NCBI RefSeq assembly: GCF_028622835.1
Contig: NZ_CP117677.1
Location: 2,652,820 to 2,716,819 of the forward strand
Source of the DNA: Caloramator sp. mosi_1
GTDB lineage: Bacteria; Bacillota; Clostridia; Clostridiales; Caloramatoraceae
Length of the DNA: 64,000 bases
Direction of reading: 5' to 3'
Under the pieces are notes generated by a model. The model was not told where the DNA came from. It ran no database searches and was given only the letters and a program-made list of their open reading frames with translations. Both the position numbers and the translations under genes were made by a program. Positions 39,974 through 51,410 of the stretch are shown here, in pieces (position 1 is the first letter of the stretch; every line of letters starts with the position of its first letter).

Positions 39974-41960
39974 TTAGTACCTTATCACAAAATCTATATT
40001 AATACTCTTCTTATTTGCATAAGATGATATATTTTCCTTTATCTCTCTCATAGTTTTGCTTTCAAAATTATAGCCAAAAACCACTATAGTTGCAGGGTTA
40101 AATTCTTTATTTGCATCAATCTCTTCAAGAAGTTTCTTTAAATGTTTTGTTTCAAATCCTTTAAACATCAGATATAGTTTTGTATCATAATAATATCCTA
40201 TATACCCATCTAAATCAATGGTCTTTAAATCTTCAGTTAAAGGAACACCATCATATGTTTTCCAAGTAGTAAGAAGTATTTGTATATCTTCTTCTTTTAG
40301 TTTTGCTGCATCAAAAATGTTAATTGTTCTTTAAAACTTTCTGCTTTTAAATCATAATCTTCCCAAATTGGAACTGTTTCAAATATCTTAAATCCTAAAT
40401 CTTGATTTTTAATAACTTTATTTCTTCTTGAAGCTTGTTTATCTCTTCCTCTTTACTTTCTATATCAAGTCTTGCTCTAATTTCCTCTATCTCTTTTTCT
40501 TTTTCAGATATTTTCTTTTCAATTATTTCTTCCTTTATTTTCTTAGCCGCTCTCACTAGTCTTTCTTTTGTTATTTCAAATATAGTTGGATTTTCTACTC
40601 CGAGTTCATTCTTCACAAAATTATATGCAGTTTTGTTTTTCTTAGGATCAATAGCCTCTGGAAGTTGAACTAGAATATATTTTCTATTCCCACCTTCTTC
40701 TGCGTTCAATTGCATTACTGCATTGCCTGTTGTCCCTGAACCCGCAAAAAGTCAAGGATAATATCATCATAGTTAGTAGAATGAAAAATAAGCTTTTTAA
40801 TGAGATTAATTGGTTTTACTGTATCAAAACCATGTTTATCGCTTTCTAATATACTTGAAAGCTCTTTTTGCACTTTCCGCTGTTCCGATATTTTTATCTA
40901 AAAATCCCCAAAATGGTTCCGTAATTTCGGAGTTTTCATCTTCTGGTCGCATTTTAAGTATAATTTTACCATCACGTATAAATAAATCATTGCGCTTTTT
41001 AAACATTTCAATTGTTTCTTTTCCTAGTTTCCATTGTTTTCCTTCCGGAGGGTAAATTCCATCAATTTCATAAATCATAGTTTGTCTTCCTCTAATATCT
41101 TCTGAATTCATAACTTCAAGTTGATACTCTCTATAAATCCCTCTATCATCTACTTCAGGATATTCTTTTTTCCTTTTTGAATAAGATTAAATCTCCTAGC
41201 GTCTTTTCTTGTATATACTAGTATATATTCTACTTTCGGTTGTAATTTATTAAAGGAATCTCTTGTATTTTGTGATTTTGTTTTGGATTCCCATGCAATA
41301 CTTCCTATAAAATTATCTTCTCCGAATATTTCATCCATTAACAATCTTAATTGAGCTGTTTCATTATCATCAATAGAGATAAAAATAACACCATCATCTC
41401 TTAAAAGTTGTCTAGCAATATAAATTCTTGGATACATAAATGTTAACCATGCACTGTTAGAATTGCTTTTACTATTTACAAAATCCAAAACTCTTTTTGC
41501 TTTTTCTTCATCTACTCCTGCTAGTCTTGAAAATTCTTCAACTGTAAACTTTCTATTATCTTGATATACAAATCCATCATTACCTGTATTGTAAGGAGGA
41601 TCGATATAAATCATTTTAATTTTTTGTAGTAAGCATTTGAGAGATGCTTTAAAACCTCTAAATTATCTCCTCTTATAAGCAAATTTTGTGAATTTTTATT
41701 TTCTTCTTTGTTATTCCATTCTTTATCTTCCTTAAGTAAAGTTGTTGCCGAATCCGTTGCAAGTAGTCTTGCATAGCTTTTCCCAAGCCAGTCTAAGCCA
41801 TAGCTTTCTTTTGAAAAATCGACTTCTTGTGGTTGTAATTCTTTTTAAACTTCTCAATATCAAAATTCCCAAATCTATCAAAACATTGTGGGAAATGTTC
41901 CTTTATAACTTCTAAATAATTGTTTTTAGCAGTGATATTTAATGTTATATGCTGTTCCAT
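39974..41960 (-). CDS. Type III DNA methyltransferase Mod subunit (frameshifted)
   Basis: ATG 41960 follows AAAGGAGGAG. Order of motifs: LLIRGDNLEVLKHL, MIYIDPPYNTGNDGFVY (catalytic DPPY), VIFISIDDNETAQLRLLMDE, and much later DFFAGSGTTGNAVMQLN (SAM-binding FxGxG), the beta-class arrangement of type III Mod N6-adenine methyltransferases. The C-terminus ends with FVIRY, typical of Mod. Frameshifts near 41840, 41625, 41170, 40870, 40745 and 40335. About 660 residues. It methylates the recognition sequence and supplies specificity for Res. Recognition site cannot be read from sequence. Confidence 0.9.
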
Positions 41961-42157
41961 TAGTTTTTCTCCTCCTTTATTACTAATCAAAAACAAATTT
42001 ATTAACAAAACATATTTACTAATAACATTTTACAAAATAACTGAAACAATTTAAAGAACATTGTTCTGATTTTTACCGCACCGATATTTTTTATAGCACT
42101 ATTTTTTCCCTTCAATTTTTAAATATTAAGTAAAATTTTTCAATTCCTATTTTTTAA

Positions 42158-42187
42158 AACAAAAAGCCCTGATTTCTCAAGGCTTTT
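42158..42187 (-). terminator. Terminator of ssrA
   Basis: On the minus strand AAAGCCTTGA-GAAA-TCAGGGCTTT followed by TTGTTTT, 30 bases past the tmRNA 3' end. Confidence 0.8.
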
Positions 42188-42216
42188 ATCTATCGTATCA
42201 ATCAATCGTTCAAATA

Positions 42217-42565
42217 TGGTGGAGGCGAGGGAATCGAACCCCTGTCCGAAAGAGTAGCCATCCAGGCATCTCCGAGCGCAGTCAGTGTTTTGACATTCCC
42301 TCCATCTGACTCCCACTGACAGGATTCAGACTTCAGTAGCTTCATAGATGCCGACCTATGGCAAAGCTTACATAGGCCCGTTCCCCACTTGTCGACGCCC
42401 TATCCCAGGCCGTGGGCCTCCCGAGTAGGACGGCTACCTGTTATTAGGCAGCTAAAGCTAAATTATCGTTTGCGTTTATTTTTAAGTCCCAGTGTTTAAC
42501 GAGGCCCGGGTACCTCGGCTCGCTTCCTGAACCACTACCTCCCCGTCGAAATCCTTGACGCCCCC
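42217..42565 (-). ncRNA. ssrA: Transfer-messenger RNA (tmRNA)
   Basis: The minus strand begins GGGGGCGTCAAGGATTTCGA and ends GGTTCGATTCCCCTCGCCTC then CACCA, the tRNA-like domain with encoded CCA. An internal reading frame gives the tag ANDNLALAA-stop, preceded by the usual A-rich resume region. About 349 nucleotides with GC-rich pseudoknot stems. It rescues stalled ribosomes together with SmpB, whose gene ends four bases upstream. Confidence 0.97.
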
Positions 42566-42568
42566 AAG

Positions 42569-43032
42569 TTAGTAGCGGTATTTTTCTTTAAAATGTTTTT
42601 CTATTTCTCTCATTGCATCCTTTTAGCAATATCTTCTCTCTTGTCATACAGCTTTTTACCCTTACAAAGAGCAAGCTGCATCTTAACAAGTCCTCTTGTT
42701 TGATATAATGATAGTGGAATTAAAGTATAACCCTTTTGTGAAACAAGTCCTGCAAGCCTTCTTATTTCACTTTTATGCATAAGAAGCTTTCTTGGTCTTA
42801 ATGGATCTTTATTAAATATATTACCCTTTTCATAGGGGCTGATATGGAGATTATAAACAAATATCTCTCCATTTCTAACCTCTGCATAACTATCCTTTAG
42901 ATTAGCTTTTCCCAATTTTACTGACTTTACTTCTGTACCAACAAGTTCGATACCTGCTTCATAAGTTTCTTCAATAAAATAGTCGTGTCTTGCTTTTCTG
43001 TTTTCTGCTAAAGTCTTATTCTCACCCTTCAT
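42569..43032 (-). CDS. smpB: SsrA-binding protein SmpB (one frameshift)
   Basis: ATG 43032 ([20 protein letters not shown]) follows GGTGAT and is preferred over the in-frame upstream codons at 43047. [34 protein letters not shown] and [15 protein letters not shown] are the SmpB core that binds tmRNA. A one-base loss near 42620 (AAAAGGA, where AAAAGGGA is expected) moves the frame; the correct tail is [16 protein letters not shown], ending at 42569. About 155 residues. It delivers tmRNA to stalled ribosomes. Four bases separate its stop from the tmRNA 5' end. Confidence 0.96.
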
Positions 43033-43128
43033 ATTTATCACCATCATTAACGTGTGTATTTAATAATATAATATTCATCCACTAATGTCAATATATCATA
43101 TATTTCAAAATTAGTAAAGTTAGGAATG

Positions 43129-43165
43129 AAAATTCCGTTTAGGTTTTCATCCCTAAACGGAAAAA
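43129..43165 (-). terminator. Terminator of the argGH/ABC transporter operon
   Basis: Minus strand: TTCCGTTTAGG-GATGAAAA-CCTAAACGGAA followed by TTTT, an 11-base perfect stem directly after the ATPase gene stop. Confidence 0.9.
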
Positions 43166-43884
43166 CTAAAAATGACTCAAAAATTCTTTTAATCTATCAC
43201 TCTTAGGATAGTTGAATATTTCCTCTGGTGTACCTTCTTCAACAATTGCTCCCCTATCCATAAATACAATTCTATCTCCAACTTCTTTAGCAAAGTTCAT
43301 CTCGTGAGTTACAATAACCATTGTCATACCCTCATAGGCTAATTCCTTCATTACAATTAAAACTTCCTTTACCATTTCAGGATCAAGGGCTGAGGTTGGT
43401 TCATCAAAGAGCATAACATCTGGTCCCATCGCAAGTGCCCTTGCTATTGCAACCCTTTGTTTTTGTCCACCTGAAAGTTTTGAAGGATAAAAATCTGCCT
43501 TATCATAAAGTCCTACTCTTCTTAAAAGCTCAAGTCCAATTCTATTTGCCTCCTCTACAGGCATTTTCTTAAGCTTTACTGGAGATATCGTAATATTCTC
43601 AAGCACAGTCATATTAGGGAATAAATTAAAACTTTGAAACACCATTCCCATCTTCTGCCTTACTTTATTAATATCAACATTCTCATTATTTATCTTTGTT
43701 CCTTCAAATATGACATCTCCCATATCTGGTACCTCTAAAAGATTTAAACATCTTAAAAGTGTACTTTTTCCAGAACCACTTGGTCCAATGATAACTACAA
43801 CTTCACCCTTTTAACCTTCAAATTTACATCCTTTAAAACGTGCAAACTCTTAAATCTTTTATTTAAACTCTTAACCTCAATCAC
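43166..43884 (-). CDS. Amino-acid ABC transporter ATP-binding protein (one frameshift)
   Basis: GTG 43884 overlaps the permease stop by eight bases. [18 protein letters not shown] is the Walker [21 protein letters not shown] the Q-loop, [16 protein letters not shown] the ABC signature and [15 protein letters not shown] the Walker [20 protein letters not shown] is the HisP/GlnQ-type H-loop. A frameshift near 43810 (AAAAGGG) breaks the N-terminus. About 240 residues. It powers uptake of a polar amino acid through the adjacent permease. Confidence 0.92.
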
Positions 43885-44535
43885 TTAACTTCAATCTCCC
43901 TTCTAATTTACCTAATAATTTTGATAGTGAAGTCGTTAGAATAAAATAAATAATTGCTGTAATAATTAGTGGTTCAAAGGGTCTAAATGTAATACCTCTT
44001 ATTGTATCTGCGTTATACATAAGCTCGTGTATACCTATAATTGAAACTATTGATGATTCCTTTATTACAACAATAAACTCATTTACAAGTGCAGGAAGAA
44101 TATTTTTAAAGGCCTGAGGATATATTACATATCTCATAGCCATCCTATAGGGCATACCAAGGCTTCTTGCAGCCTCCATCTGTCCCTTATCTACCGCCTG
44201 TATTCCCGACCTTATAATCTCAGCAACATAGGCAGCACTATTTAAGGATAATGTAACTATACCTGATACTATATCTCCAAATTCCCCACCTATAAATTTA
44301 GAAAAATCAAGTCCATAGTAGATAATAAATAATTGAACAAGGAGGGAGTACCCCTCATAAATTCAATATATCCTATAGATACTGCCTTTAAAACTTTGTT
44401 GTTTGAAATTCTCATCAAGGATAAAACTGTTCCGAAAATTATTCCTAAAATAACCGAAAAGAAGGCTATAAGCACTGTAAACTTTGTTCCTTGTATAAAG
44501 TAACTGTAGTATTTAGGTAAAAAATCAAAATTCAC
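43877..44535 (-). CDS. Amino-acid ABC transporter permease (one frameshift)
   Basis: ATG 44535 begins MNFDFLPKYYSYFIQGTKFT, the start pattern of HisM/GlnP-type permeases. A frameshift near 44345 follows EFMRGT-P. The conserved EAA loop reads GQMEAARSLGMPYRMAMRYV, contacting the ATPase. Five membrane segments. About 219 residues, typical. It forms the membrane channel for the lipoprotein-delivered amino acid. It starts 15 bases after the binding-protein gene. Confidence 0.92.
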
Positions 44536-44550
44536 TTGTCTACCTCCTTA

Positions 44551-45340
44551 TTAATCTACAAGCTCGTTTGCCTTTATAACAAACTCTTCCTATCTTCTTT
44601 TCATCCATAAGTTTCTTCAAAGTCTTATTTATTTCATCTAAAAGTGTCCCTGAATTTTTCTTACTGCAATAGCAGAACCTGCATCTTCATCTGGAAGTTT
44701 TATTTCTGATATTATTAAATCAGGATTTTTGTTTACATTTGCCATAGCAACTGGTTGTTCAATTATTGCTGCATCAATCTTTTTGTCCTTTAGGCTTAAA
44801 AATATATCTGATATTTTCCCTAAAGCCTTAATCTCTGAATCCTTCATATACTTTTGTGCAAGTCCCTCTTGTATTGAACCCTTTTGAACTCCAACTTTTG
44901 CACCCTTTAAGTCATCTAAAGTTTTAAACTTGTCCTTATCCTCTGCACAAATTACAACTGTTTGAACAGCATAATAGTAAACATCTGAAAAATCAACACT
45001 CTTTTTCTCTCTTCAGTTGGAGTCATACCAGATACAATAAAGTCTATCTTTCCTGCCTGAAGAGCTGCAAGAAGACCATCAAACTTCATATCCTTTATTT
45101 CAAGCTGTACTCCTAAATCTTCTGCAATCTTTTTGCTATATCAATATCAAAACCAACAATTTCATCCTTACCATTTATAACCTTATGAAACTCATAGGGT
45201 GGATAGTCTGCACTTGTTCCTAATACAATCTTTCCTGCCTTTTTAATTTTACTTAGTTCATCTTGTTTTTCCTTGTTGCCACATCCAATAACTGAAACCA
45301 TTAAAAGTAAAGTTAATAAAACTGATACAATCTTTTTCAT
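44551..45340 (-). CDS. Amino-acid ABC transporter substrate-binding lipoprotein (frameshifted)
   Basis: ATG 45340, whose GGAGG site lies within the end of argH. MKKIVSVLLTLLLMVSVIGC is a lipoprotein signal with lipobox VIGC, so the mature protein is anchored outside. GTSADYPPYEFHKVINGKDE and VGFDIDIAKRL are the family-3 solute-binding signature, with DFIVSGMTPTEERKK and AAIIEQPVAMA further on. Frameshifts near 45125, 45010, 44650 and 44585. About 263 residues. Directly coupled to argGH, so arginine or a related basic amino acid is a reasonable but unproven ligand. Confidence 0.88.
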
Positions 45341-45341
45341 A

Positions 45342-46662
45342 CTATTCTACCTCCATCAAAATATATTTTTTATTTCCCTTCTTTAAAATATTTTCATAGT
45401 CAATGTACTCATATATATCCTCTTCTATTTTTGTTGAAAAAGCCTAAACTCCTCCAAGCTCAAATCCTCTATAGCCCTATTGCTGTCTTCACAGTATAGA
45501 ACAATTCTTCCTACAATTTCGTGGGCATCCCTAAAGGCAACTCCCTTTTAACAAGATAATCTGCTACCTCCGTTGCATTAATAAATCCTCTTTTAATGCC
45601 TTAAACATTTCCTCTCTATTAACCTTCATTGTCTCAATAACGCCCATCATAACCTGAATGCAAATGTTTACTGTATCTAATGCATCAAAGAAACACTCTT
45701 TATCCTCCTGCATATCCTTGTTATAGGCAAGAGGTAGTGCCTTTAGCACAGTAAGTATATTAATCAAACTTCCATATACTCTTCCTGTTTTCCCCCTTAT
45801 AAGTTCTAAAGAATCAGGGTTTTTCTTTTGGGGCATAAGGCTGCTTCCTGTAGAATATTCATCGCTTAAGGTAACAAACCTAAATTGAGGTGTAGACCAA
45901 ATAATAATCTCCTCGGATAACCTACTTAAATGCATCATAAGTATAGAAAAGCCGATAGAATTTCAATCAAGTAGTCTCTATCACTTACACTGTCTAAATA
46001 GTTGCAAGTTGGAGACCTAAATCCCAATTCCTTTGCTGTATATTGCCTATCTATATCATTTGTTGTTCCTGCAAGTGCACAACTTCCAAGGGGACTTTCA
46101 TCTAAAATATAAAGGGCATTTAACAGTCTTTTTTATCTCTCTTTAGCATTTCAACATACGATAAAAGATAATATCTAAAGGTTATAACCTGTGCAGGTTG
46201 TAGGTGTGTAAAGCCTGGCATTAAGAATTCATTTTCATCTCCTTTTTTATTAAAACACCAATCAACTTATCAATTTTAAAAACAGTCTCTAAAACCTCTT
46301 CCTTTACAAACATCTTCATATCAACAGCAACTTGATCATTTCTACTTCTTGATGTATGAAGCTTTTTCCAACATCTCCAATTCTATCTATAAGCTTTGTC
46401 TCTACAAAGGAATGTATATCTTCCCAGTCGCCCTCAAGCTCTAAAATGCCCTCTTCGATTTCTTTAAGAATTTCTTGTAGCCCCTCCAAAATCTTGTCCA
46501 CTTCTTCTTTATTTAAAATATTCACCCTTCCAAGCATTTTAACGTGGGCAATACTTCCCTTATATCCTGCCTGTAAAGCCTTTTATCAAAATCAAAGGAA
46601 CTATTAAATCTATTCATAAGTTCATTTGTTTTCTCACTAAATCGTCCGCCCCAAAGTTTCAT
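45342..46662 (-). CDS. argH: Argininosuccinate lyase (frameshifted)
   Basis: ATG 46662 ([20 protein letters not shown]) follows [27 protein letters not shown] holds substrate-binding residues, and [20 protein letters not shown] is the fumarase/lyase signature with the catalytic serine loop. Frameshifts near 46580, 46365, 46240, 46130, 45945, 45580, 45550 and 45440. About 440 residues. It splits argininosuccinate into arginine and fumarate in the last step of arginine synthesis. Its stop lies two bases before the binding-protein start, indicating one transcript. Confidence 0.93.
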
Positions 46663-46705
46663 ATACTCACTTCCTCTTTACACTTTTGCTTTAATGATTT
46701 AATTT

Positions 46706-47865
46706 TTACAGGAAGTCCAAAAGCTTTATAAATCCTTCTGCATCCATATGATTGTATAATTCACTAAAACCAAAGGAAGAAATGTTTTTATCGTATAGTG
46801 CATTCTCAGTAAATACACCATAGGGGATTACATTGCCTTTATAAAGCTTTAGTTTTACCTTCCCTGTTACATTCTTTTGTGTAGTTTCAATAAAGGAATC
46901 AATTGCTTCTCTTATAGTCGTAAACCAAAGCCCATTATATATAATTTCTGAATATTTATACACAACAGACTCTTTAAAATGCAATGTTTCTTTATCCAGC
47001 GTTGCATACTCAAGTTCCCTATGGGCAGCGTAGAGAATTGTACCTGCTGGTGTTTCATATACACCTCTTGATTTCATTCCAACAAGTCTGTTTTCTAACA
47101 TATCTACAATTCCTATGCCGTGTTCTCCTCCTAATTTATTTAAATATTCAATAATCTCGATTGAATCCTTTATTCCATCAACACAAACAACATTTCCTTC
47201 TCTAAATTCAATTTCAACTATATCATCCTCATTTTTAGCCATCTCTAAAGGCTTTACAATATCATACATTGATGTATTGTGTGGTTTTTCTATAAACTCT
47301 AAGTCTCCACCTTCGTGACTTACGTGCCATAGATTTTTATCTACTGAATATATCTTTTCCTTTGTAACAGGAACCTCTATTCCCTTTTCTTTAGCATAAT
47401 CTATTGCATCTTCCCTTGATTTTATATCCCAAATTCTCCAAGGTGCGATAACTTTTATGTCAGGGTTTAACGCATAGATTGAAACCTCAAATCTTACTTG
47501 GTCATTTCCTTTTCCTGTACAGCCGTGAGCGATATATTTTGCTCCTTCTTTTTCTGCTATCTCAACTAATTTTTTCGTAATAAGCGGTCTTGCCAGTGAA
47601 GTTCCTAATAGATATTTACCTTCATATAAAGCTCTTGCCTTTATTGCCTTTGATAAATACTCTTCCACGAATTCTCTTCTTACATCCTCTATATAAATTT
47701 TAGAAGCTCCCGATTTTATAGCCTTTTTCTTATGTAGTCCGTATCCTCACCTTGTCCTACATCAACATAAACAGCTACAATTTCTAAATCATAATTTTCC
47801 TTAAGCCAAGGAATTATAATTGATGTATCAAGCCCACCAGAATAGGCCAACACAACCTTTCCCAT
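46706..47865 (-). CDS. argG: Argininosuccinate synthase (one frameshift)
   Basis: ATG 47865 follows [32 protein letters not shown] is the ATP-pyrophosphatase P-loop SGGxDTS. A frameshift near 47730 leads into [20 protein letters not shown], then [17 protein letters not shown] and [15 protein letters not shown], all ArgG signatures. About 387 residues, slightly short of the usual 400. It joins citrulline and aspartate using ATP. First gene of the argGH-ABC operon, with a strong promoter at 47903-47931. Confidence 0.95.
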
Positions 47866-47902
47866 TACCGCACCTCCTATAATTATTCATTTTATGTTTT
47901 TA

Positions 47903-47931
47903 ATTATACATAACCATTTATTTTTATGCAA
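47903..47931 (-). promoter_or_regulatory. Promoter of argGH, with possible ARG boxes
   Basis: Minus strand TTGCAT, 17 bases, TATAAT. The -35 region TGCATAAAAATAAATG and a downstream TGAATAATTAT at 47882-47892 resemble ArgR boxes (TGAATnnnnATTCA type) only partly, so ArgR control is a suggestion. Confidence 0.7.
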
Positions 47932-47960
47932 GTATTTTTATAATATTTTTGTATAAAAAT

Positions 47961-47995
47961 AAGAGCATCTATCCTGCGATAGATGCTCTTATTTA
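47961..47995 (-). terminator. Terminator of rnr
   Basis: AAGAGCATCTATC-CTGC-GATAGATGCTCTT is a perfect 13-base stem abutting the rnr stop, followed on the minus strand by ATTTTTATAC. Confidence 0.9.
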
Positions 47996-50119
47996 TTCTT
48001 CATATTCATCTGCAATAACAAAATCTATTGTTCTTGTCTCTAAATCTGCCTTAACTACCTTTATTACAACCTTATCACCAAGTTTATAAATCTTCTTTGT
48101 TCTTTCTCCTATAAGTGAATGATGTTTATCATCATAGATGTAATAATCATCAGTTAAGTTACTTATATGAACTAAACCTTCAATTGTATTTTCAAGTTCA
48201 ACAAACATACCAAAGGATGTTACAGATGATATTATACCTGGATATACTTCTCCTATTCTTTCCATCATATACTCGACCTTCTTAATATCATCTGTCTCTC
48301 TTTCTGCCTCCTGTGCAATTCTTTCCATATCACTTGATTGCTTTGCTGCCTCTTCAACAAGCTTCTTTAGTTTTTGTTCTCTCTTTTGGTCTATTTTTCC
48401 CTTAAGGTGTTCCTTTATTATTCTGTGAATTATAAGGTCTGGATATCTTCGTATTGGTGATGTAAAGTGGCAGTAGTATTTTGCTGCAAGACCAAAGTGC
48501 CCTGCACACTCTGGTGAATATCTTGCCTGCTTTAACGACCTAAGTAGAAGTGTACTTACTACAACCTCCTCATCTTTACCCTTTACTTGTTCTAATATGT
48601 CCTGAAGCACCTTTGGATGAACTTCTCTTGTAACCCTCAAGATATATCCTAAGTTGTGTATAAATTCACTAAAGTTTAATAGCTTTTCTTCATCTGGATC
48701 TTCGTGAATTCTGTAAACAAAGGGAACACCAACCCAATACATATGTTCTGCAATAGTTTCATTACATACAAGCATAAACTCCTCTATAATCCTATTGGCT
48801 ATCTCTCTTTCATAGGGTTTTATTTCAATTGGTTTACCCTTTTCATCAAGCACAATCTTACATTCTTCAAAGTCAAAGTCAAGTGCACCACGCTGCATTC
48901 TCTTTTATAGAGAATTAAACAAAGCTCCTCCATAAGCTTAAAGTCTTCAAGTAAATAATCATATTTTTTCATAAGATCAGGGTCTTTGTCTCTTAGTATC
49001 TTAGTAACATCCGTATAGGTCATTCTCTCACTTGTTTTAATAATACTTTCAAATATTTCGTGGCTAACTACTTTCCCATTTTCGTCTATTACCATCTCAC
49101 AGCTTAAGGTTAATCTATCAACCTTTGGATTTAAGCTACATAAACCATTTGAAAGCTTCTTTGGAAGCATTGGTATAACTCTATCTACTAAGTATACACT
49201 TGTTCCCCTCTTAAAGGCCTCCTTATCAAGAGGTGAACGTTCTTTTACATAGTAAGTTACATCGGCAATATGAACACCTAATTTATATTTGCCATCAGGT
49301 AGCTTTTCTACTGATACAGCATCATCTAAGTCCTTTGCATCCTCACCATCTATTGTAACAATCCTTTTATCTCTTAAATCTCTACGTTTTTTAATTTCAG
49401 CCTCAGGTATTTCCTCTGGAATTGCATTTGCATATTCCTCAACCTCCTGCGGAATTCCTCAGGAAGATTGTATTTTTTAATTACAGACAAAATGTCTACA
49501 CCTGGAGTGTTTATACTTCCTAATACCTCTACAATCTTTCCTTCTGGATTTCTTCTCTTTTCAGGCCATTTTGTAACCTCTACTACAACCTTCTGTCCGT
49601 CCTTTGCTTTACCCATATTAGATTTAGAAATAAATATATCCTGGTATATCCTCTTATCATCTGGAACTACAAAACCAAAATTCTGGCTCTTTTCAAATCG
49701 TCCAACAATTCTCTTGTTGGCTCTCTCTAAAATCCTTATAATTTCTCCTTCAACCCTTTTATCCTTAATAGCAGCCCTTGTTATTCTTGCTATAACTCTA
49801 TCATTATGCATTGCACCATTTATACCTTCTGCTGGTATAAATATATCTGGCTCTCCCTCTTTGTCTGGTATAACAAAACCATAGCCTTTGCTGTGGCCCT
49901 GTAGCCTTCCAACAACAAGATTCATTCTCTCTGGAACACCATATCTTTCTTTTTAGTCTTAATAATTTGTCCATCCTGTTCCATATCATCAAGTATTTTA
50001 TAAAATCTTTGCCATTCTGATTTATCAATATCAAAAATCAATGCAAGTTCCTCTGCTGTCATTGGTTTATAGGCCTCTTCCCTCATAAAGGCAAGAATCT
50101 TCTCTTTAATTAAGCTCAT
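47993..50119 (-). CDS. rnr: Ribonuclease R (frameshifted)
   Basis: ATG 50119. The N-terminal winged helix ([20 protein letters not shown]) is followed after a frameshift near 49955 by the cold-shock domains ([20 protein letters not shown] and [16 protein letters not shown]). Further shifts near 49450, 49350 and 48905 precede the RNB domain end: [20 protein letters not shown] then [13 protein letters not shown]. An S1 domain closes it ([20 protein letters not shown]). About 709 residues, typical. It degrades structured RNA 3' to 5' and cooperates with tmRNA-SmpB, whose genes lie nearby. Confidence 0.95.
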
Positions 50120-50130
50120 AACATCACCTC

Positions 50131-50682
50131 TTACAATCCAATTTCTTGTGCTATTTTTTTCATAGATTCAAGTCCAATTTGTATAAATTCTTCAAGTGTT
50201 AATCCTATCTCCTCTATAGATTTTATTTGTTCTCTATTTGCTCCCTTTGCAAAATCCTTCTTCTTCATCTTTTTAAGTACAGAATCAACTGTTACATTTT
50301 CTAATCTTTTGTCTGGCATAACAAGAGCACAGGCAGTTATAAGACCACTTAATGGGTCTGATGCCCAAAGTGCCTTATCCATTTTACTTTTTCTCTCAAA
50401 TCCGTGTATTTCATTATGAACCTTCACGGCATATACTATGTCTTCATCCACACTTAATTCCCTTAGAATTTCAGCACCAACAATACTGTGCTTTTCGGGC
50501 AATTCCATTGTTTCTTCATAATCTATATCGTGTAAAAGTCCACATAGCATCCATTTTTCTTTGTTCTCACCTAATTTTTCTGCCAGCCCTCCCATAATAG
50601 CTTCAACTGCAATCATATGGTTTAATAAATTCTTATTGTTTACTCTATTTGTGACTTCTCTTAAGGCCTCTTCCCTTCTCAT
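50131..50682 (-). CDS. HD-domain hydrolase family protein
   Basis: ATG 50682, intact, 183 residues. LLNHMIAVEAIMGGLAEKLG carries the first histidine, LCGLLHDIDYEET the HD pair, KHSIVGAEILREL the next histidine, and WASDPLSGLITACALV the final aspartate region of HD-superfamily metal phosphohydrolases. Members of this short group are predicted hydrolases of nucleotides or phosphates; the substrate is unknown. It lies 11 bases upstream of rnr and 55 bases after the sigma factor, in the same direction. Confidence 0.8.
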   Translation of the reverse strand: MRREEALREVTNRVNNKNLLNHMIAVEAIMGGLAEKLGENKEKWMLCGLLHDIDYEETMELPEKHSIVGAEILRELSVDEDIVYAVKVHNEIHGFERKSKMDKALWASDPLSGLITACALVMPDKRLENVTVDSVLKKMKKKDFAKGANREQIKSIEEIGLTLEEFIQIGLESMKKIAQEIGL

Positions 50683-50737
50683 ATAATCCTCTCCTTCTTA
50701 TTTTTTTCATTTGATAAAGTTTGTATGTATAATTAAT

Positions 50738-51299
50738 CTAAATTATCCTTAATCTTTTTACTGAATTCTTTAATACCTTTCCTATATAGCTTACGTGAAA
50801 TCCAAAGTGGTCAGCTATCTCCTGCATAGTCATACCCTCTATGTAATATTTTGTAAATATATTTTTTGTCTTTCAGTAAGATGCCTCATTGCAGTATATA
50901 TCCTTGTTAAATCCTGTTCCTTTGAAATTTCTTCTAATATATTTTCTTCAAAGCTCTCATCCTTTATGGAATCAATAAGTTGAAGGTTTCCTTCGTCATA
51001 GCTCTGCTCATTTAATGAAAGATATCCAAAATGTTTTTTGCCTCTCTATAAAAACTTCTTATCTCATTTTTTATGTATGTAAAGGCAACCGTTGAAAATT
51101 CAATTCCCTTTGTTAAATCATAGCTATTAAAGGCCTTATAAAGTCCTATTGATGCAACCTGAAATAAGTCATTATACTCTGCAGTCCCCTTCCATCTATT
51201 ACAAACCTTATAAAGCATATTTTTATACTTGTCAAAAACCTGTTCAAAGGTCATTACAACGTATTCTCCCTCTATCTTAAGCAGCTTTTCCTTCCTCAA
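50738..51299 (-). CDS. Sigma-70 family RNA polymerase sigma factor (frameshifted)
   Basis: TTG 51299 is preferred: AAGGAG lies eight bases upstream. An internal ATG 51254 with GGGAG is an alternative. YNDLFQVASIGLYKAFNSYD then FSTVAFTYIKNEIRSFYREA is region 2, which melts the -10 element. Frameshifts near 51015, 50875 and 50850 separate it from region 4: EGMTMQEIADHFGFHVSYIG then KVLKNSVKRLRII. About 187 residues. It lacks region 3 and resembles small alternative sigma factors of sporulating Firmicutes. No anti-sigma factor gene is adjacent. Confidence 0.8.
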
Positions 51300-51410
51300 A
51301 GCACCAACTCCTTAAGTATTTCATCTTTTACTATTTTTTCACATATTATAATTATTATACATCAACAACCCCACTGATGCCACTATAACATTACAGGTAA
51401 CATAATAGAA

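Noticed and set aside
42062..42160. Additional small gene between mod and ssrA
   Set aside because: The stretch is AT-rich with stops in all frames; only the ssrA terminator was supported.
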